Positions 32,092 through 42,826 of a stretch of 64,000 nucleotides of DNA are shown here, one piece after another. The position numbers and the translations under genes are program-made. How positions within the stretch are numbered: the stretch's first letter is position 1; every line of letters begins with the position of its first letter. Origin of the DNA: DATKFM01 sp046154965 (GTDB lineage: Bacteria; Pseudomonadota; Alphaproteobacteria; Dongiales; Dongiaceae); NCBI GenBank assembly GCA_046154965.1, contig JBJXDY010000058.1:6560-70559 (forward strand), in the 5' to 3' direction. The notes below the pieces were generated by a model, which searched no databases, had not been told where the DNA came from, and was given only the letters and a program-made list of their open reading frames with translations.

Positions 32092-32306
32092 AGGAAGACC
32101 GCAGATGAACGCAGATTGAAGAATGATAAACGCCGGTCTGCCGAGCCAAGCGTGGCTCGACACGCCCGAGGCGTGAATCTGGATTAGGCCCGCCGCATTG
32201 CGGCGGGCCATCAATCAATTCTCGACAGATATCGCACAGGTTCACTAAGAGCTCCGCGCATTGGCGTTCATCTGCTTCTATCTGCGTTCATCGGCGGATT
32301 CTTCCT
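32092..32306. repeat. Inverted-repeat element with GATGAACGCAGAT arms, 215 bp
   Basis: Left arm AGGAAGA then GCAGATGAACGCAGAT; right arm, read on the other strand, AGGAAGA then CGATGAACGCAGAT and a second GCAGATGAACG. In the centre GGCCCGCCGC / GCGGCGGGCC (32187-32209) forms a perfect 10-bp hairpin. It fills the 265-base gap between the aminotransferase and lysK genes, which are convergent, so it may also terminate both. No coding sequence. Confidence 0.65.
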
Positions 32307-32331
32307 CTCCGCCGGCAGTCCGACCGACCCC

Positions 32332-33915
32332 TTATGCGCTCGCCATCTCTCCCGCCAGCGCGCGCTTGACCAGGGCGATGGTTTCCTTGATGCCGTAGAG
32401 GGCGATGAAGGTGCCCATGCGCGGGCCCTGGGAGGTGCCGAACAGCACTTCGTAGAGCGACTGGAACCAGGCCTTGAGATCGGCGAAGGGGTGCCGCTTG
32501 CCGACTTCGTAGACCTGGAACTGGATATCCTCGGCCGATGCCCCAGCCGGCAGTTTCTCCAGCTCGCGCAGCAGATCCTCGAAGGCCGTGCGTTCCATCT
32601 CGGTGGCGGCGCGGTACTTTTTCTCAGGCTTCACGAAATCGCGGTAATAGGCAACGGCATAGCCCACCAGCTTGTCGAGGAATGGCGTCGCCTGCGGCGA
32701 CGCCTTTGGCGCATAGCGGGAGATGAATCCCCAGAGCACCGCCTTGTCCTCGCTGTTGCAGACGCTGGTCAGGTTCAACAGGATGTTGAAGGCCAGGTGC
32801 GCGTCCTCATAGGGCGGCTTGCCGTTGTGGATGTGCCAGAGCGGATTCTCCATCTGCTTGGCCGCGTCTTCCCTGGGGAAGGCGTCGCGGAAGCTGAGAT
32901 AGTCGTCCACGGCGCGCGGGATGACATCGAAATAGAGCCGCTTCGCCGAGCGCGGCTTCTGATACATGAACAGCGACAGGCTCTCCGCCGGGCCGTAGGT
33001 CAACCATTCCTCGACCGACAGTCCGTTGCCCTTGGTCTTGGATATCTTCTGCGCGTTCTCGTCCAGGAAGAGCTCGTAGTTGAATCCCTCCGGCGGCTTG
33101 GCGCCAAGCGCGCGGCAGATCTTGCCGCCGACTTCGACCGAGGCGATCAGGTCCTTGCCGGACATTTCGTAATCGACGCCCAGGGCATACCAGCGCATGG
33201 CCCAGTCGGGCTTCCATTGCAGCTTGCAGCGGCCGCCGGTGACCGGCGTCTCCGTCAGCGCGCCGTCCTCGTCCTTGTAGACGATGGTGCCGGCATCGGC
33301 CTTGTGCTCGAGAATCGGCACCATGAGCACCCGGCCGGTCTTCGGCGAGATGGGCAGGAAGGGGCTGTAGGTCTGCTGCCGCTCCTCGCCGAGGGTCGGC
33401 AGCATGATCGCCATCACCTCATCGTAGTGCTGCAGCACCTTCAACAGGGCCTGATCGAAACGGCCGCTCTTGTACCAGTCGCTGGAACTCTGGAACTCAT
33501 ACTCGAAGCCGAAACCGTCGAGGAAGCTGCGGAGCATGGCGTTGTTATGATGGCCGAAGCTCTCGAACTTGCCGAAGGGATCCGGCACCACCGTCAAAGG
33601 GCGGCCGATATGCTCCCTCAGCATGTCAGGATTCGGCACGTTGCCGGGCACCTTGCGCAGGCCGTCCATGTCATCGGAAAAGGCGAACAGCCGCGTCGGG
33701 ATGTCGGACATGCGCTGGAAGGCCTGGCGCACCATGGTGGTGCGCACCACCTCGCCGAAAGTACCGATATGGGGCAGGCCCGAGGGGCCATAGCCGGTCT
33801 CCAGCAGCACATAGCCCTTCTCCGGCGGCTTCGCGCTGTAGCGCGCCAGCAGCTTGCGCGCCTCCTCGAAGGGCCAAGCCTTCGCCTTCAAGGCAAGTTC
33901 GCGTTCGCTGGTCAT
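32332..33915 (-). CDS. lysK: Lysyl-tRNA synthetase, class I (archaeal type)
   Basis: A 527-residue class I aminoacyl-tRNA synthetase. The HIGH-like motif is GPSGLPHIGTFGEV and the KMSKS-like motif is KISKTKGNGLSVEEW. The C-terminal half is the anticodon-binding helical cage. Most bacteria have the unrelated class II LysRS, but many alphaproteobacteria use this type, so it is a useful lineage marker. The ATG has no strong Shine-Dalgarno sequence. No second LysRS is in the window. Confidence 0.97.
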   Translation of the reverse strand: MTSERELALKAKAWPFEEARKLLARYSAKPPEKGYVLLETGYGPSGLPHIGTFGEVVRTTMVRQAFQRMSDIPTRLFAFSDDMDGLRKVPGNVPNPDMLREHIGRPLTVVPDPFGKFESFGHHNNAMLRSFLDGFGFEYEFQSSSDWYKSGRFDQALLKVLQHYDEVMAIMLPTLGEERQQTYSPFLPISPKTGRVLMVPILEHKADAGTIVYKDEDGALTETPVTGGRCKLQWKPDWAMRWYALGVDYEMSGKDLIASVEVGGKICRALGAKPPEGFNYELFLDENAQKISKTKGNGLSVEEWLTYGPAESLSLFMYQKPRSAKRLYFDVIPRAVDDYLSFRDAFPREDAAKQMENPLWHIHNGKPPYEDAHLAFNILLNLTSVCNSEDKAVLWGFISRYAPKASPQATPFLDKLVGYAVAYYRDFVKPEKKYRAATEMERTAFEDLLRELEKLPAGASAEDIQFQVYEVGKRHPFADLKAWFQSLYEVLFGTSQGPRMGTFIALYGIKETIALVKRALAGEMASA

Positions 33916-34049
33916 GGCGGCGGAGCGGTTCCGGAAGTCACTGCGGGATCAACGGGACCGGCAACCTAGGGGCCGCGGCCGGTAGCGTCAACGGCGGGAG
34001 TTCGGCCGACTAAGCAATCGACAAGACTCGGAAACTTCGTGCGCTAGTC

Positions 34050-34760
34050 TCAGGCTCGCGCTCCCGTGACTCCATTGTTAAGCATCCAGCGCATGACGAA
34101 TCCCGTTGCCAAGCCATAGATACCGAGTCCTGCGGCGATGGCGATCGAGAGGGCGATCATGGTGTGCGTCGATATGTTGGCTTCGACTGCGGCGGGGTAT
34201 GTCTCGCTCATCGCATGCGCATAGGCCCAATGGGCGAGCCCGCCGACAAACGCGGCAGCGGCGCCGCTGAGCGCGGACAGCAGGATCCAGAACATGCCGC
34301 GGCGGAAGCCCTGGCCCAGGCTCGGTGCCTGCGCCGATCCGAGGACGGCCGCGGCAATGGCGCCGGCGAAAGCGGCGGGCGGCAGGGGATAGGGTGCAAA
34401 CATCCATTCCGGCGTGGTGGTGCTGCTGAGGACAATGATCTCGCTCGGCGGCATCATCATGATCATCGCAGGCCCGCCGACGAACATGCCGAGAATGCCG
34501 CCGGCGAAGGTGGCGACCAGCCACCAAAGGCTGCGGCGCCGATAGGGCCGCAACAGGCGGTACTGAATGAACCCGATGAGAAACCAGACTGGCAACGGCG
34601 CCATCAGGGCGAACTGACGTCCGAGCTCCCATGTCGGGTCGGCGAGGAGCAGTCCTCGCAGCGCCATCAGGATCAGCCCCGGTACCACCAGGCTCAAAAT
34701 CCAGGAGATGACGAATCGGCGGGATACGGTGTGAGTCTTGCCTGCAGCGGTGTTTACCAT
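34050..34760 (-). CDS. Multi-pass membrane protein, paralogue A of a tandem set
   Basis: About 236 residues with six predicted membrane segments, including LSLVVPGLILMALRGLLL and PVWFLIGFIQYRLLRPY. No family that I can name. Its C-terminal part (AFVGGLAHWAYAHAMSETYPAAVE) resembles the 87-residue frame just upstream. Its overall layout of N-terminal WxLxLxxPGL helix plus LLRP/LLQ junctions resembles the 237-residue protein beyond that. I use the ATG at 34760; a GTG at 34793 would add 11 residues. Confidence 0.6.
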   Translation of the reverse strand: MVNTAAGKTHTVSRRFVISWILSLVVPGLILMALRGLLLADPTWELGRQFALMAPLPVWFLIGFIQYRLLRPYRRRSLWWLVATFAGGILGMFVGGPAMIMMMPPSEIIVLSSTTTPEWMFAPYPLPPAAFAGAIAAAVLGSAQAPSLGQGFRRGMFWILLSALSGAAAAFVGGLAHWAYAHAMSETYPAAVEANISTHTMIALSIAIAAGLGIYGLATGFVMRWMLNNGVTGARA

Positions 34761-34794
34761 ACTGTTGGGTGCTCCCTTTACGCTCCGCTGCACT

Positions 34795-35058
34795 CTACTC
34801 GAATTGCGCGATCAATACCTCCTTTCGCCGCTGGACGGCGCGGATGAGCAAGCGGCGCAGGACGGCGCCGGTGAGCGGGTCGTAGCCGATCATGCCGCCG
34901 ACGGCGCCGGCGGCAATGGCGATCAGCGCCGGAATAATGTCCGCACTGAAGACAGCGGCCGGGTAGATCTCGAGCATGTTCCGCGCGTAGGCTATATGGC
35001 GGCCAAACCCGAACACGGCAGCGGCGACGCCGCTGACTGCGGCGCCCTTGCTAATCAA
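34795..35058 (-). pseudogene. Truncated paralogue (C-terminal part only) of the flanking membrane proteins
   Basis: An 87-codon frame. Residues 10-70 (AVFGFGRHIAYARNMLEIYPAAVF...) align with the C-terminal third of the 34050 gene. Its tail RRKEVLIAQFE matches the tail RNQNALIGQFD of the 35051 gene. The first ~150 residues of a full-length member are missing. The only start is a TTG overlapping the stop of the upstream gene (TTGATTAG), so it might still be translated by coupling as a two-helix peptide. I think it is a relic of tandem duplication. Confidence 0.55.
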
Positions 35059-35764
35059 ACTGGCCGATCAGCGCATTCTGGTTGCGCTTCGCGCGTCTTG
35101 CAAGCAGGCGTTGCAGGGCGATGCCCGTCAGCAGGTTGTGCGCCAGGGCTCCCGCCAGGAGGCAGGCGGCAATTATCGCAAGGAAACCCACTTCCGGAAA
35201 ACCGATGTAGTTGCGTTCGCTCATAACGGCGATGAGATTGATGCCGCCCCAAAGCACCAGGAAGGCCAAGCAACCGCCGGTTGCCGACCAGGCGAGCCAA
35301 TAGCCGCGCTCGCGCCAGTTGGCGTGCATGGTGACGGCCTGGAGAAATCCCAGGATCAGGCCGGCGACGATGCCGCTGAAACCGAAGAGCAGAAATGCCA
35401 CGGGATGGTCGGGATCGAAACCGTAGTGGCTGATCTCGTCGATCCACACCGTCAGCCAGCCGAAGGTGGAAAAACCGCCAATCAGCGCCAGCGAGCCACC
35501 GCCCCAGGTGGACACGGCCCAGACCTTGGGCCTGTCAATCAGTTTCTGCAGCAACCGGCCCTGAAGCAGACCGACGGCGAACCAATAGAACACCGGCGTG
35601 CCGAGAATGAAGACGAAGATCCAGTCCTCGACAGCGACGCTCTGGTTGACCACAGCGACGGCGAATCCGCCGCAGGCCAGGCCGGGCAGCAGCACGGTGA
35701 GCGCCCAGCCGCGCAGGAAATGGCGCGGCGTAAGCGAAGCGAAGCTGGTGATCGTCTGGTCCAT
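35051..35764 (-). CDS. Multi-pass membrane protein, paralogue B of a tandem set
   Basis: A 237-residue protein with about six membrane segments (for example LTVLLPGLACGGFAVAVV, FVFILGTPVFYWFAVGLLQG and FLAIIAACLLAGALAHNLLTGI) and a conserved-looking tail LLARRAKRNQNALIGQFD. No enzymatic motif. It is the most upstream member of three related minus-strand frames; all are probably one transcript. The family is unknown to me and the function not inferable. Confidence 0.65.
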   Translation of the reverse strand: MDQTITSFASLTPRHFLRGWALTVLLPGLACGGFAVAVVNQSVAVEDWIFVFILGTPVFYWFAVGLLQGRLLQKLIDRPKVWAVSTWGGGSLALIGGFSTFGWLTVWIDEISHYGFDPDHPVAFLLFGFSGIVAGLILGFLQAVTMHANWRERGYWLAWSATGGCLAFLVLWGGINLIAVMSERNYIGFPEVGFLAIIAACLLAGALAHNLLTGIALQRLLARRAKRNQNALIGQFD

Positions 35765-35902
35765 GGTGTCGAAGCTGGCGGCGGACGCGCGTGCAAACTA
35801 TGCCACGGCCGGCGCGGCTTTAAGCCAAAGCTTAGGTCTTGCGGTGTCAATAACAGGTTAGCATTGTGGCGGGCCTTAACCCGGTGATTCGCTTGAAAAT
35901 CC

Positions 35903-38686
35903 ATGGTTAGCATCCCCCTGGCCCCCGTCGCCGCCGGCACGGTCCGGCTGCCCCGTTCGCCGGTTTTGGCGGCCGGCGCGGCTGGCGCAGCCTGGATCGA
36001 GCCGTCGGGGGAGATCCGGCTGCTGAAGTTGGCGGAGGCGGCGGTGCGGGCGCGGAACGAGCCGCCGGTCACCTGCCATATGCCGGCGATGGCGGCGCGG
36101 CTGGGCATCGAGCGATTTCCCGCCCTCGATCTGCTGGAGCTCTATGCTTTCGTGCGGCCGGCGCAGTTCTGCCTGCCGACGCCGCGCGGCCTGGCGCGGG
36201 CGCTGGAGTTGGATGCGCCGGCGGCGCTGGAGGACGAGGCGGGGGTGTTGCACCAGGCGGCGCGGCTGTTGCTGACCGAGCTGGCCGAAAGCGACGACGC
36301 CACCTCGCGGCGGGCGCGGGCGATCGCCTGGGCCATGGCGCGGGGCGGCTGGCGCTGGGGGCCGGCGGTGCTGTCGGCGCTCGGCATGTCCGAAGATCTC
36401 TCGGATGGATCGCGGCCGGGCAGCATGGCGGTGTGGGAGGATCTACCGGAGTGGTCGGAGCACGCGCCCGAACCGCCGGCGGGCCACATCCCCGTCGAGC
36501 CGGCGGAAGCGCGGCAGCGGCTGATGGCTCTGCTGGGGCCGAATGCGGAGGCGCGGCCCCAGCAATCGGACTATGCCTCGGCGGTGTCGGCGGCATTCCT
36601 GCCGCGCCAGAAGATCGGCGAGCCCAACATGGTGATCGCCGAAGCCGGCACCGGCGTCGGCAAGACGCTCGGCTATATCGCGCCGGCCTCGGTGTGGGCG
36701 GAGAAGAACGGCGGCGCGGTGTGGCTGTCGACCTATACGCGAAACCTGCAGCACCAGATCGACGGCGAACTGGACCGGCTCTATCCGTCGCCAGCGAAGA
36801 AGACGCTGAAGGCCGTGGTGCGCAAGGGGCGGGAGAACTATCTCTGCCTGCTGAATTTGGAGGAAACGGCGCGGAGCCTGGCGATGCGGCCGCAGGAAGC
36901 GGTGGGCACCGGCCTGATGGCGCGCTGGGCGCGGGCGACCCGCGACGGCGACATGAGCGGCGGCGATTTTCCCGGCTGGCTGCCCGACCTGATCGGCAAG
37001 GCGCGCAGCATCGGCCTCGCCGACCGGCGCGGCGAATGCGTCTATGCCGCCTGCCCGCACTACCACAAATGCTACATCGAACGCAGCATCCGGCGGGCGC
37101 GGCGGGCGGAGATCGTCATCGCCAACCATGCGCTTGTCATGGTCCAGGCAGCACTGGGGGGCATGCCCGGCGAGGATCTGGGCGAAGCGGCGGCGGGTGC
37201 GGCGCCGACACGCTATGTGTTCGACGAGGGCCATCATGTGTTCGACGCCGCCGATGGCGCCTTCGCCGGCTTGCTGAGCGGGCAGGAGACGGCGGATATG
37301 CGGCGCTGGCTGCTGGGCGCCGAGGGCCGCGGCCGCAGCCGCGCGCGCGGACTGAAGCGGCGGATCGAGGATCTGATCGCCGGCGATGCCGACGCCGACG
37401 GCGCCTTGCAGCAGATTCTCCACGCGGCGCAGGCCTTGCCGGGCGATGCCTGGAGCCAGCGGGTCAATGGCGGCAAAACCGACGGCGCGACCGAGCAGTA
37501 CCTGGCACTGGTGCGGCGGCAGGTCTATGCCCGCGCCCAGGATGCGGACGGGCCGTACGGGCTGGAGACCGAGACCAACCCCGCCCTGCCCGACCTGCTG
37601 ATCGCGGCGGTGGAGCTGGAGCGCGCGCTGATGAAGCTGCAGGAGCCGATGCGGCGGCTGGTGCGGCGGCTCGCGGCGCGGCTGAGGGACGAGGCTGACA
37701 GCCTGGACACGGCGACGCGGCTGCGCTTCGAGGCCGTGATCCGGGGGTTGAAGCGCCGCAGCGAGCTCGAAATCGGCGGGTGGCGCTCGATGCTGCAGGC
37801 GCTGGGCCAGCCGACGCCGCCGGAATTCGTTGACTGGTTCGCCGTCGACCGCATCGATGGCCGCGACATCGATGTGGGGATGCACCGGCACTGGGTCGAT
37901 CCCATGGTGCCGTTCACCGCCAGCGTACTGCTGCCCGCCCATGGCGTGGTGGTGACTTCGGCGACGCTGACCGACGGCAGCGGCGATCTGGAGGCGGATT
38001 GGGGGGCTGCGGAAACGCGCACCGGTGCGCGGCATCTGCCGAAGAAGGCGATGCGCGCGCAAGTGACCTCGCCGTTCGACTATCCGGCGCAGACCCGCGT
38101 GTTCGTGGTCAACGATCTCGGCAAGAACGATCTGGAGCAGGTGGCGGCTGCGTATCGCGCGCTGTTCCAGGCGGCCGGCGGCGGCGGGCTCGGGTTATTC
38201 ACCGCCATCAAGCGGCTGCGCGCGGTGCATAAGCGCATCGCCCCAGCGCTGGAGGCCGAGGGCATCCATCTGCTGGCGCAGCATGTGGACGGGATCGAGA
38301 CCTCGACGCTGGTGGATATCTTCCGCGCCGAAGAAGACACCTGCCTCTTGGGCACCGATGCGGTGCGCGACGGCGTCGATGTGCCGGGCCGTAGCCTGCG
38401 GCTGATCGTGTTCGACCGCGTACCCTGGCCGCGTCCCGATATCCTGCACAAGGCGCGGCGCGCCCATTTCGGCGGCATGGCCTATGACGATATGATCACG
38501 CGGCTGCGGCTGAAGCAGGCCTTCGGCCGCCTGGTGCGCCGCGCTGACGATCACGGCGTGTTCGTGCTGTTGGACCGGCAGATGCCGTCGCGGCTGGCCG
38601 GTGCCTTTCCGCCTGGCGTGGAGATGCGGCGCGTGGGATTGGCGGAAGCGGTGGCGGAGACGAAGGCGTTCCTGGCGGCGGCATAA
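35903..38686 (+). CDS. DinG/XPD-like ATP-dependent DNA helicase with Fe-S cluster motif
   Basis: A 927-residue superfamily 2 helicase. Walker A is AEAGTGVGKTLGY (about residue 245) and the DEAH-type box is YVFDEGHHVFD. Four cysteines lie between them in the positions expected of an XPD/DinG 4Fe-4S domain (NYLCLLN, RRGECVY, AACPHYHKCY). Motif VI lies in KQAFGRLVRRADDHG. The 240-residue N-terminal extension has no nuclease motif that I can see, unlike DnaQ-fused DinG proteins. The alphaproteobacterial relatives are usually annotated simply as ATP-dependent DNA helicase. The role is probably repair or R-loop/fork processing. Start at ATG 35903. Confidence 0.88.
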   Translation: MVSIPLAPVAAGTVRLPRSPVLAAGAAGAAWIEPSGEIRLLKLAEAAVRARNEPPVTCHMPAMAARLGIERFPALDLLELYAFVRPAQFCLPTPRGLARALELDAPAALEDEAGVLHQAARLLLTELAESDDATSRRARAIAWAMARGGWRWGPAVLSALGMSEDLSDGSRPGSMAVWEDLPEWSEHAPEPPAGHIPVEPAEARQRLMALLGPNAEARPQQSDYASAVSAAFLPRQKIGEPNMVIAEAGTGVGKTLGYIAPASVWAEKNGGAVWLSTYTRNLQHQIDGELDRLYPSPAKKTLKAVVRKGRENYLCLLNLEETARSLAMRPQEAVGTGLMARWARATRDGDMSGGDFPGWLPDLIGKARSIGLADRRGECVYAACPHYHKCYIERSIRRARRAEIVIANHALVMVQAALGGMPGEDLGEAAAGAAPTRYVFDEGHHVFDAADGAFAGLLSGQETADMRRWLLGAEGRGRSRARGLKRRIEDLIAGDADADGALQQILHAAQALPGDAWSQRVNGGKTDGATEQYLALVRRQVYARAQDADGPYGLETETNPALPDLLIAAVELERALMKLQEPMRRLVRRLAARLRDEADSLDTATRLRFEAVIRGLKRRSELEIGGWRSMLQALGQPTPPEFVDWFAVDRIDGRDIDVGMHRHWVDPMVPFTASVLLPAHGVVVTSATLTDGSGDLEADWGAAETRTGARHLPKKAMRAQVTSPFDYPAQTRVFVVNDLGKNDLEQVAAAYRALFQAAGGGGLGLFTAIKRLRAVHKRIAPALEAEGIHLLAQHVDGIETSTLVDIFRAEEDTCLLGTDAVRDGVDVPGRSLRLIVFDRVPWPRPDILHKARRAHFGGMAYDDMITRLRLKQAFGRLVRRADDHGVFVLLDRQMPSRLAGAFPPGVEMRRVGLAEAVAETKAFLAAA

Positions 38687-38730
38687 GCCGACACGATCCA
38701 CCGGTACTGCGGCATCATATGAAAATATTC

Positions 38731-38760
38731 TTGACCTTTGGAACAAAGCGAACCTAGGAT
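38731..38760 (+). promoter_or_regulatory. Sigma-70-like promoter in a 516-base gap
   Basis: TTGACC, 18 bases, TAGGAT. The gap 38687-39202 is AT-richer than its surroundings and holds no gene that I can support. Short frames inside it have poor composition. The promoter may serve a small RNA or an unseen small gene. Confidence 0.35.
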
Positions 38761-39001
38761 AACATATCGCTGGGAGATTAGGCTGCGCCTTGCGGCCGAT
38801 CGGCAGCTGATGACTTTCATCGCATTTTCATACGCTTGGACCCGCCTTCGGCAGCACGGATTGGGCGGCGCGGCAATGTGGGGGCGCTACCAGTTCCTCA
38901 CCTCGCGCTGGTCCCGGTGCCGCAGCCAGCAGGACCAATCCGCCAAGAATGCAGCCCCTCGAGCACGACCGGCCGAAGAACATCGCGTTTGCTCAGATTA
39001 G

Positions 39002-39027
39002 GTTGTATTGAACTGAGTTAATACAAC
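39002..39027. promoter_or_regulatory. Operator-like dyad upstream of the TerB-family gene
   Basis: GTTGTATT, 10 bases, AATACAAC, a perfect 8-bp inverted repeat in AT-rich DNA, 175 bases before the TerB-family start. A regulator-binding site is the simplest reading. Confidence 0.4.
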
Positions 39028-39202
39028 TGATAAGAGTTACAAGCAAGAGACAAGTTGGGAACACGACGGAATTCGCGCGGCGAGGACGTGGGGCGCGCAT
39101 CGTCCGCCGCAAGCGCTATCGCACTCTTGCCCCGCCCGCACCCAGCCCCTAAAGTCCGCCGCCAACGAGGCTCGCCCACCAGGATTTTCCAGGAGAATTC
39201 AT

Positions 39203-39607
39203 ATGATTACGCACCACGCGGCGCTGGTCTACACCATGGTGCTGGTTTCGGCCGCTGACAACAACATGCCGGATGCGGAGCTGCAGTCGATCGGCGACAT
39301 GGTCATGCATCTGCCGGTGTTTCGCGATTTCGACCGCAGCAAGCTGACGCAGATCACCGGCGATTGCGCCAAGCTGCTGCAGGACAAGGACGGGCTTGAG
39401 AAGGCGCTGAACGCCATCAAGGAAGGCCTGCCGGAGAAACTGCGGGAGACGGCCTATGCGCTGGGCTGCGAGGTGGCGGCGGCCGACGGCAAAGTGTCGC
39501 CGGAAGAATCCCGCCTGCTGGAGATGATCCGCTTCCGCCTGAGTATCGGCCGGCTGCCGGCCGCGGCGATCGAGCGCGGCGCCCGCGCCCGCCATATGCA
39601 TGTATAG
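39203..39607 (+). CDS. TerB family tellurite-resistance-like protein
   Basis: A 134-residue helical protein with the TerB/DjlA-type acidic motif repeated twice, VSAADNNMPDAEL and EVAAADGKVSPEESRLLE, both likely divalent-metal binding. It is cytosolic, without signal or membrane segments. A stand-alone TerB-like protein need not confer tellurite resistance; no other ter gene is present. The ATG follows CAGGAGA. Its promoter region carries the AT-rich dyad at 39002. Confidence 0.82.
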   Translation: MITHHAALVYTMVLVSAADNNMPDAELQSIGDMVMHLPVFRDFDRSKLTQITGDCAKLLQDKDGLEKALNAIKEGLPEKLRETAYALGCEVAAADGKVSPEESRLLEMIRFRLSIGRLPAAAIERGARARHMHV

Positions 39608-39648
39608 GTCATCGCGCCGCGGGCACACCGCCTGAGATTCGACCGCCC

Positions 39649-40587
39649 CTACTTCACGCCTAGCACCGCAAACAGCGCCGACAGCTTCGCCACCGACAGG
39701 ATGGTGGACGCCAGGATCGCCGCTGTCGCGCGCTGCGTATAGACGCCATATTGCTGCGCCAGCACGAACACCAGGGCACCCGTGGGCAGGGCCGCCAGCG
39801 TGATTGCCGATGCCGACCAGAGCGGCGCCATGTCTAGCAATCCGTAGGCGATGAGGGCGGTGATGGCCGGCTGCACCAGCAGCTTCACGAACACCAGCCA
39901 GCTGGTCTCGGCAGCGCCGGCTGTGACCGATCGCCCGACCATGAAGAGACCGATGGCGAAGAGTGCGGAGGGCGGTGCCGCTGCGCCGAGGATGTCGCAG
40001 AAGGTGCCGAGCGCCACCGGCGGCGTCCAGCCGGATAGCGAGAAGGCGATTCCCGCGGCGGCCGAGAGCACCAGCGGACTCCTGATGACGCCCTTGACCG
40101 CATCGCCCAGGATATGAGCAAGCCCTTCGCCGGGGCTCAGATCGATCTCGACAATGACGATGCCGATGGCCATGACGACGGCGCCGTTGAGTACGGTGGC
40201 AATGATCGCCGGCAGCGCCGCTTCCTGGCCGAAGGCGGTGATCAGCAGCGGAATGCCCATATAGCCGGTATTGGAGAAGATCGCCGCCAGCCCATGCAGC
40301 CCTTGCTCCGCCACGCGGTTCTTGAACCACAGGCGCCCGGCGAAGACAGCGAGCAACGCCGCCAGCAATGCGCCGCCGCCATAGGCGAAGAGAAAGGGCC
40401 AGTTGAGGATGTCGCTCAGCGGCACCCGCGCCATGGAGATGAAGAACAGCGCCGGCAGCGCGACATAGTAGACGAAGGCGTTCAGCGCCTCGCTGCTGGC
40501 CGCACCCAGCACGCCGAAGCGGCCGCAGAGATATCCTGCGAGGACGATGCCGAAGACCGGCAGGACAACATTAAGGACGGCGATCAT
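39649..40587 (-). CDS. AEC family transporter (auxin efflux carrier type)
   Basis: A 312-residue inner-membrane carrier with about ten hydrophobic segments in two pseudo-repeats. The first starts LNVVLPVFGIVLAGYLCG and the second GTFCDILGAAAPPSALFAIG. The conserved crossover IFSNTGYMGIPLL is present. Bacterial AEC members export or import small organic acids such as malate or malonate; the substrate here is unknown. I use the ATG at 40587, which gives the family N-terminus. Convergent with the TerB-family gene. Confidence 0.88.
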   Translation of the reverse strand: MIAVLNVVLPVFGIVLAGYLCGRFGVLGAASSEALNAFVYYVALPALFFISMARVPLSDILNWPFLFAYGGGALLAALLAVFAGRLWFKNRVAEQGLHGLAAIFSNTGYMGIPLLITAFGQEAALPAIIATVLNGAVVMAIGIVIVEIDLSPGEGLAHILGDAVKGVIRSPLVLSAAAGIAFSLSGWTPPVALGTFCDILGAAAPPSALFAIGLFMVGRSVTAGAAETSWLVFVKLLVQPAITALIAYGLLDMAPLWSASAITLAALPTGALVFVLAQQYGVYTQRATAAILASTILSVAKLSALFAVLGVK

Positions 40588-40656
40588 GGGCACCCGACAT
40601 AGTCGGCGCCCATTGGCCTCAAGGGGCCGCACTCACGCAACGAAAAATTGCAAGTG

Positions 40657-40689
40657 AAGAAAAAGGGCCGCACCCTGCGGCGCGGCCCT
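40657..40689 (-). terminator. Intrinsic terminator of groESL
   Basis: AGGGCCGC / GCGGCCCT stem on the minus strand, followed at once by TTTTCTTC. It lies 30 bases past the groEL stop. Confidence 0.85.
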
Positions 40690-40718
40690 CGATCCAGTGA
40701 AAGACGAAACGGACTGGC

Positions 40719-42356
<1,638 letters not shown>

Positions 42357-42412
42357 GGTTCTCTATTTCCCTCGAATGAATTCAGTCTTTGGTTTGCCTC
42401 CGGCGAGGCCGG

Positions 42413-42730
42413 TTAGGCGGCTTTCTTCTTGCCGGCAACGGCGCCTTCGATGACGCCCATGATGTCGCTTTCCTTCATGATCAGCAGCTCCTCGCCGCCG
42501 ATCTTCACTTCCGTGCCCGACCATTTGCCGAACAGGATGCGGTCGCCCGGCTTCACATCGATCGGAACCAACTTGCCGTTTTCATCGCGGCCGCCCGGAC
42601 CGACGGCGATGATCTCGCCTTCCATCGGCTTCTCCTTGGCGGTGTCCGGAATGATGATGCCCCCGGACGTCTTGTCCTGCTGCTCGATACGGCGGACGAC
42701 GACCCGGTCATGCAACGGTCTGAATTTCAT
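42413..42730 (-). CDS. groES: 10 kDa co-chaperonin GroES
   Basis: A 105-residue lid protein of GroEL. It begins MKFRPLHDRVVVRRIE and contains the mobile-loop segment KTSGGIIIPDTAKEKP. A perfect AGGAGG lies eight bases before the ATG. It is the first gene of the groESL operon. Confidence 0.99.
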   Translation of the reverse strand: MKFRPLHDRVVVRRIEQQDKTSGGIIIPDTAKEKPMEGEIIAVGPGGRDENGKLVPIDVKPGDRILFGKWSGTEVKIGGEELLIMKESDIMGVIEGAVAGKKKAA

Positions 42731-42797
42731 GGAAGTAACCTCCTAAGTCACGGTTTTAATTGTATTCTTACTGGATCTCTAAGCGAAGGGAGCGCTG

Positions 42798-42824
42798 CTA
42801 GCACTCCTGCCTCACGAGTGCCAA
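42798..42824. promoter_or_regulatory. CIRCE element (HrcA operator)
   Basis: CTAGCACTC, nine bases, GAGTGCCAA. On the groES strand this reads TTGGCACTC-N9-GAGTGCTAG, two mismatches from the canonical TTAGCACTC-N9-GAGTGCTAA. It sits between the promoter and groES. hrcA itself is not in the window. Confidence 0.85.
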
Positions 42825-42826
42825 GG

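Noticed and set aside
36433..37698. Long frame inside the DinG-like helicase gene in another phase
   Set aside because: Gly/Arg/Ala-rich shadow of GC-rich coding DNA; the helicase frame has all the motifs.
38740..38754. GAAC-N5-GAAC resembling an alphaproteobacterial LexA box
   Set aside because: The alphaproteobacterial LexA motif is a GAAC/GTTC direct repeat with 7-base spacing; here the spacing is 5, and no SOS gene follows directly.
38738..39001. Frame of 87 codons in the gap before the TerB-family gene
   Set aside because: Composition (Trp/Arg-rich, no ribosome-binding site) does not look like a protein and no family is visible.
39203..39607. Tellurite resistance operon
   Set aside because: Only a single TerB-like gene; no terC, terD or terZ nearby.
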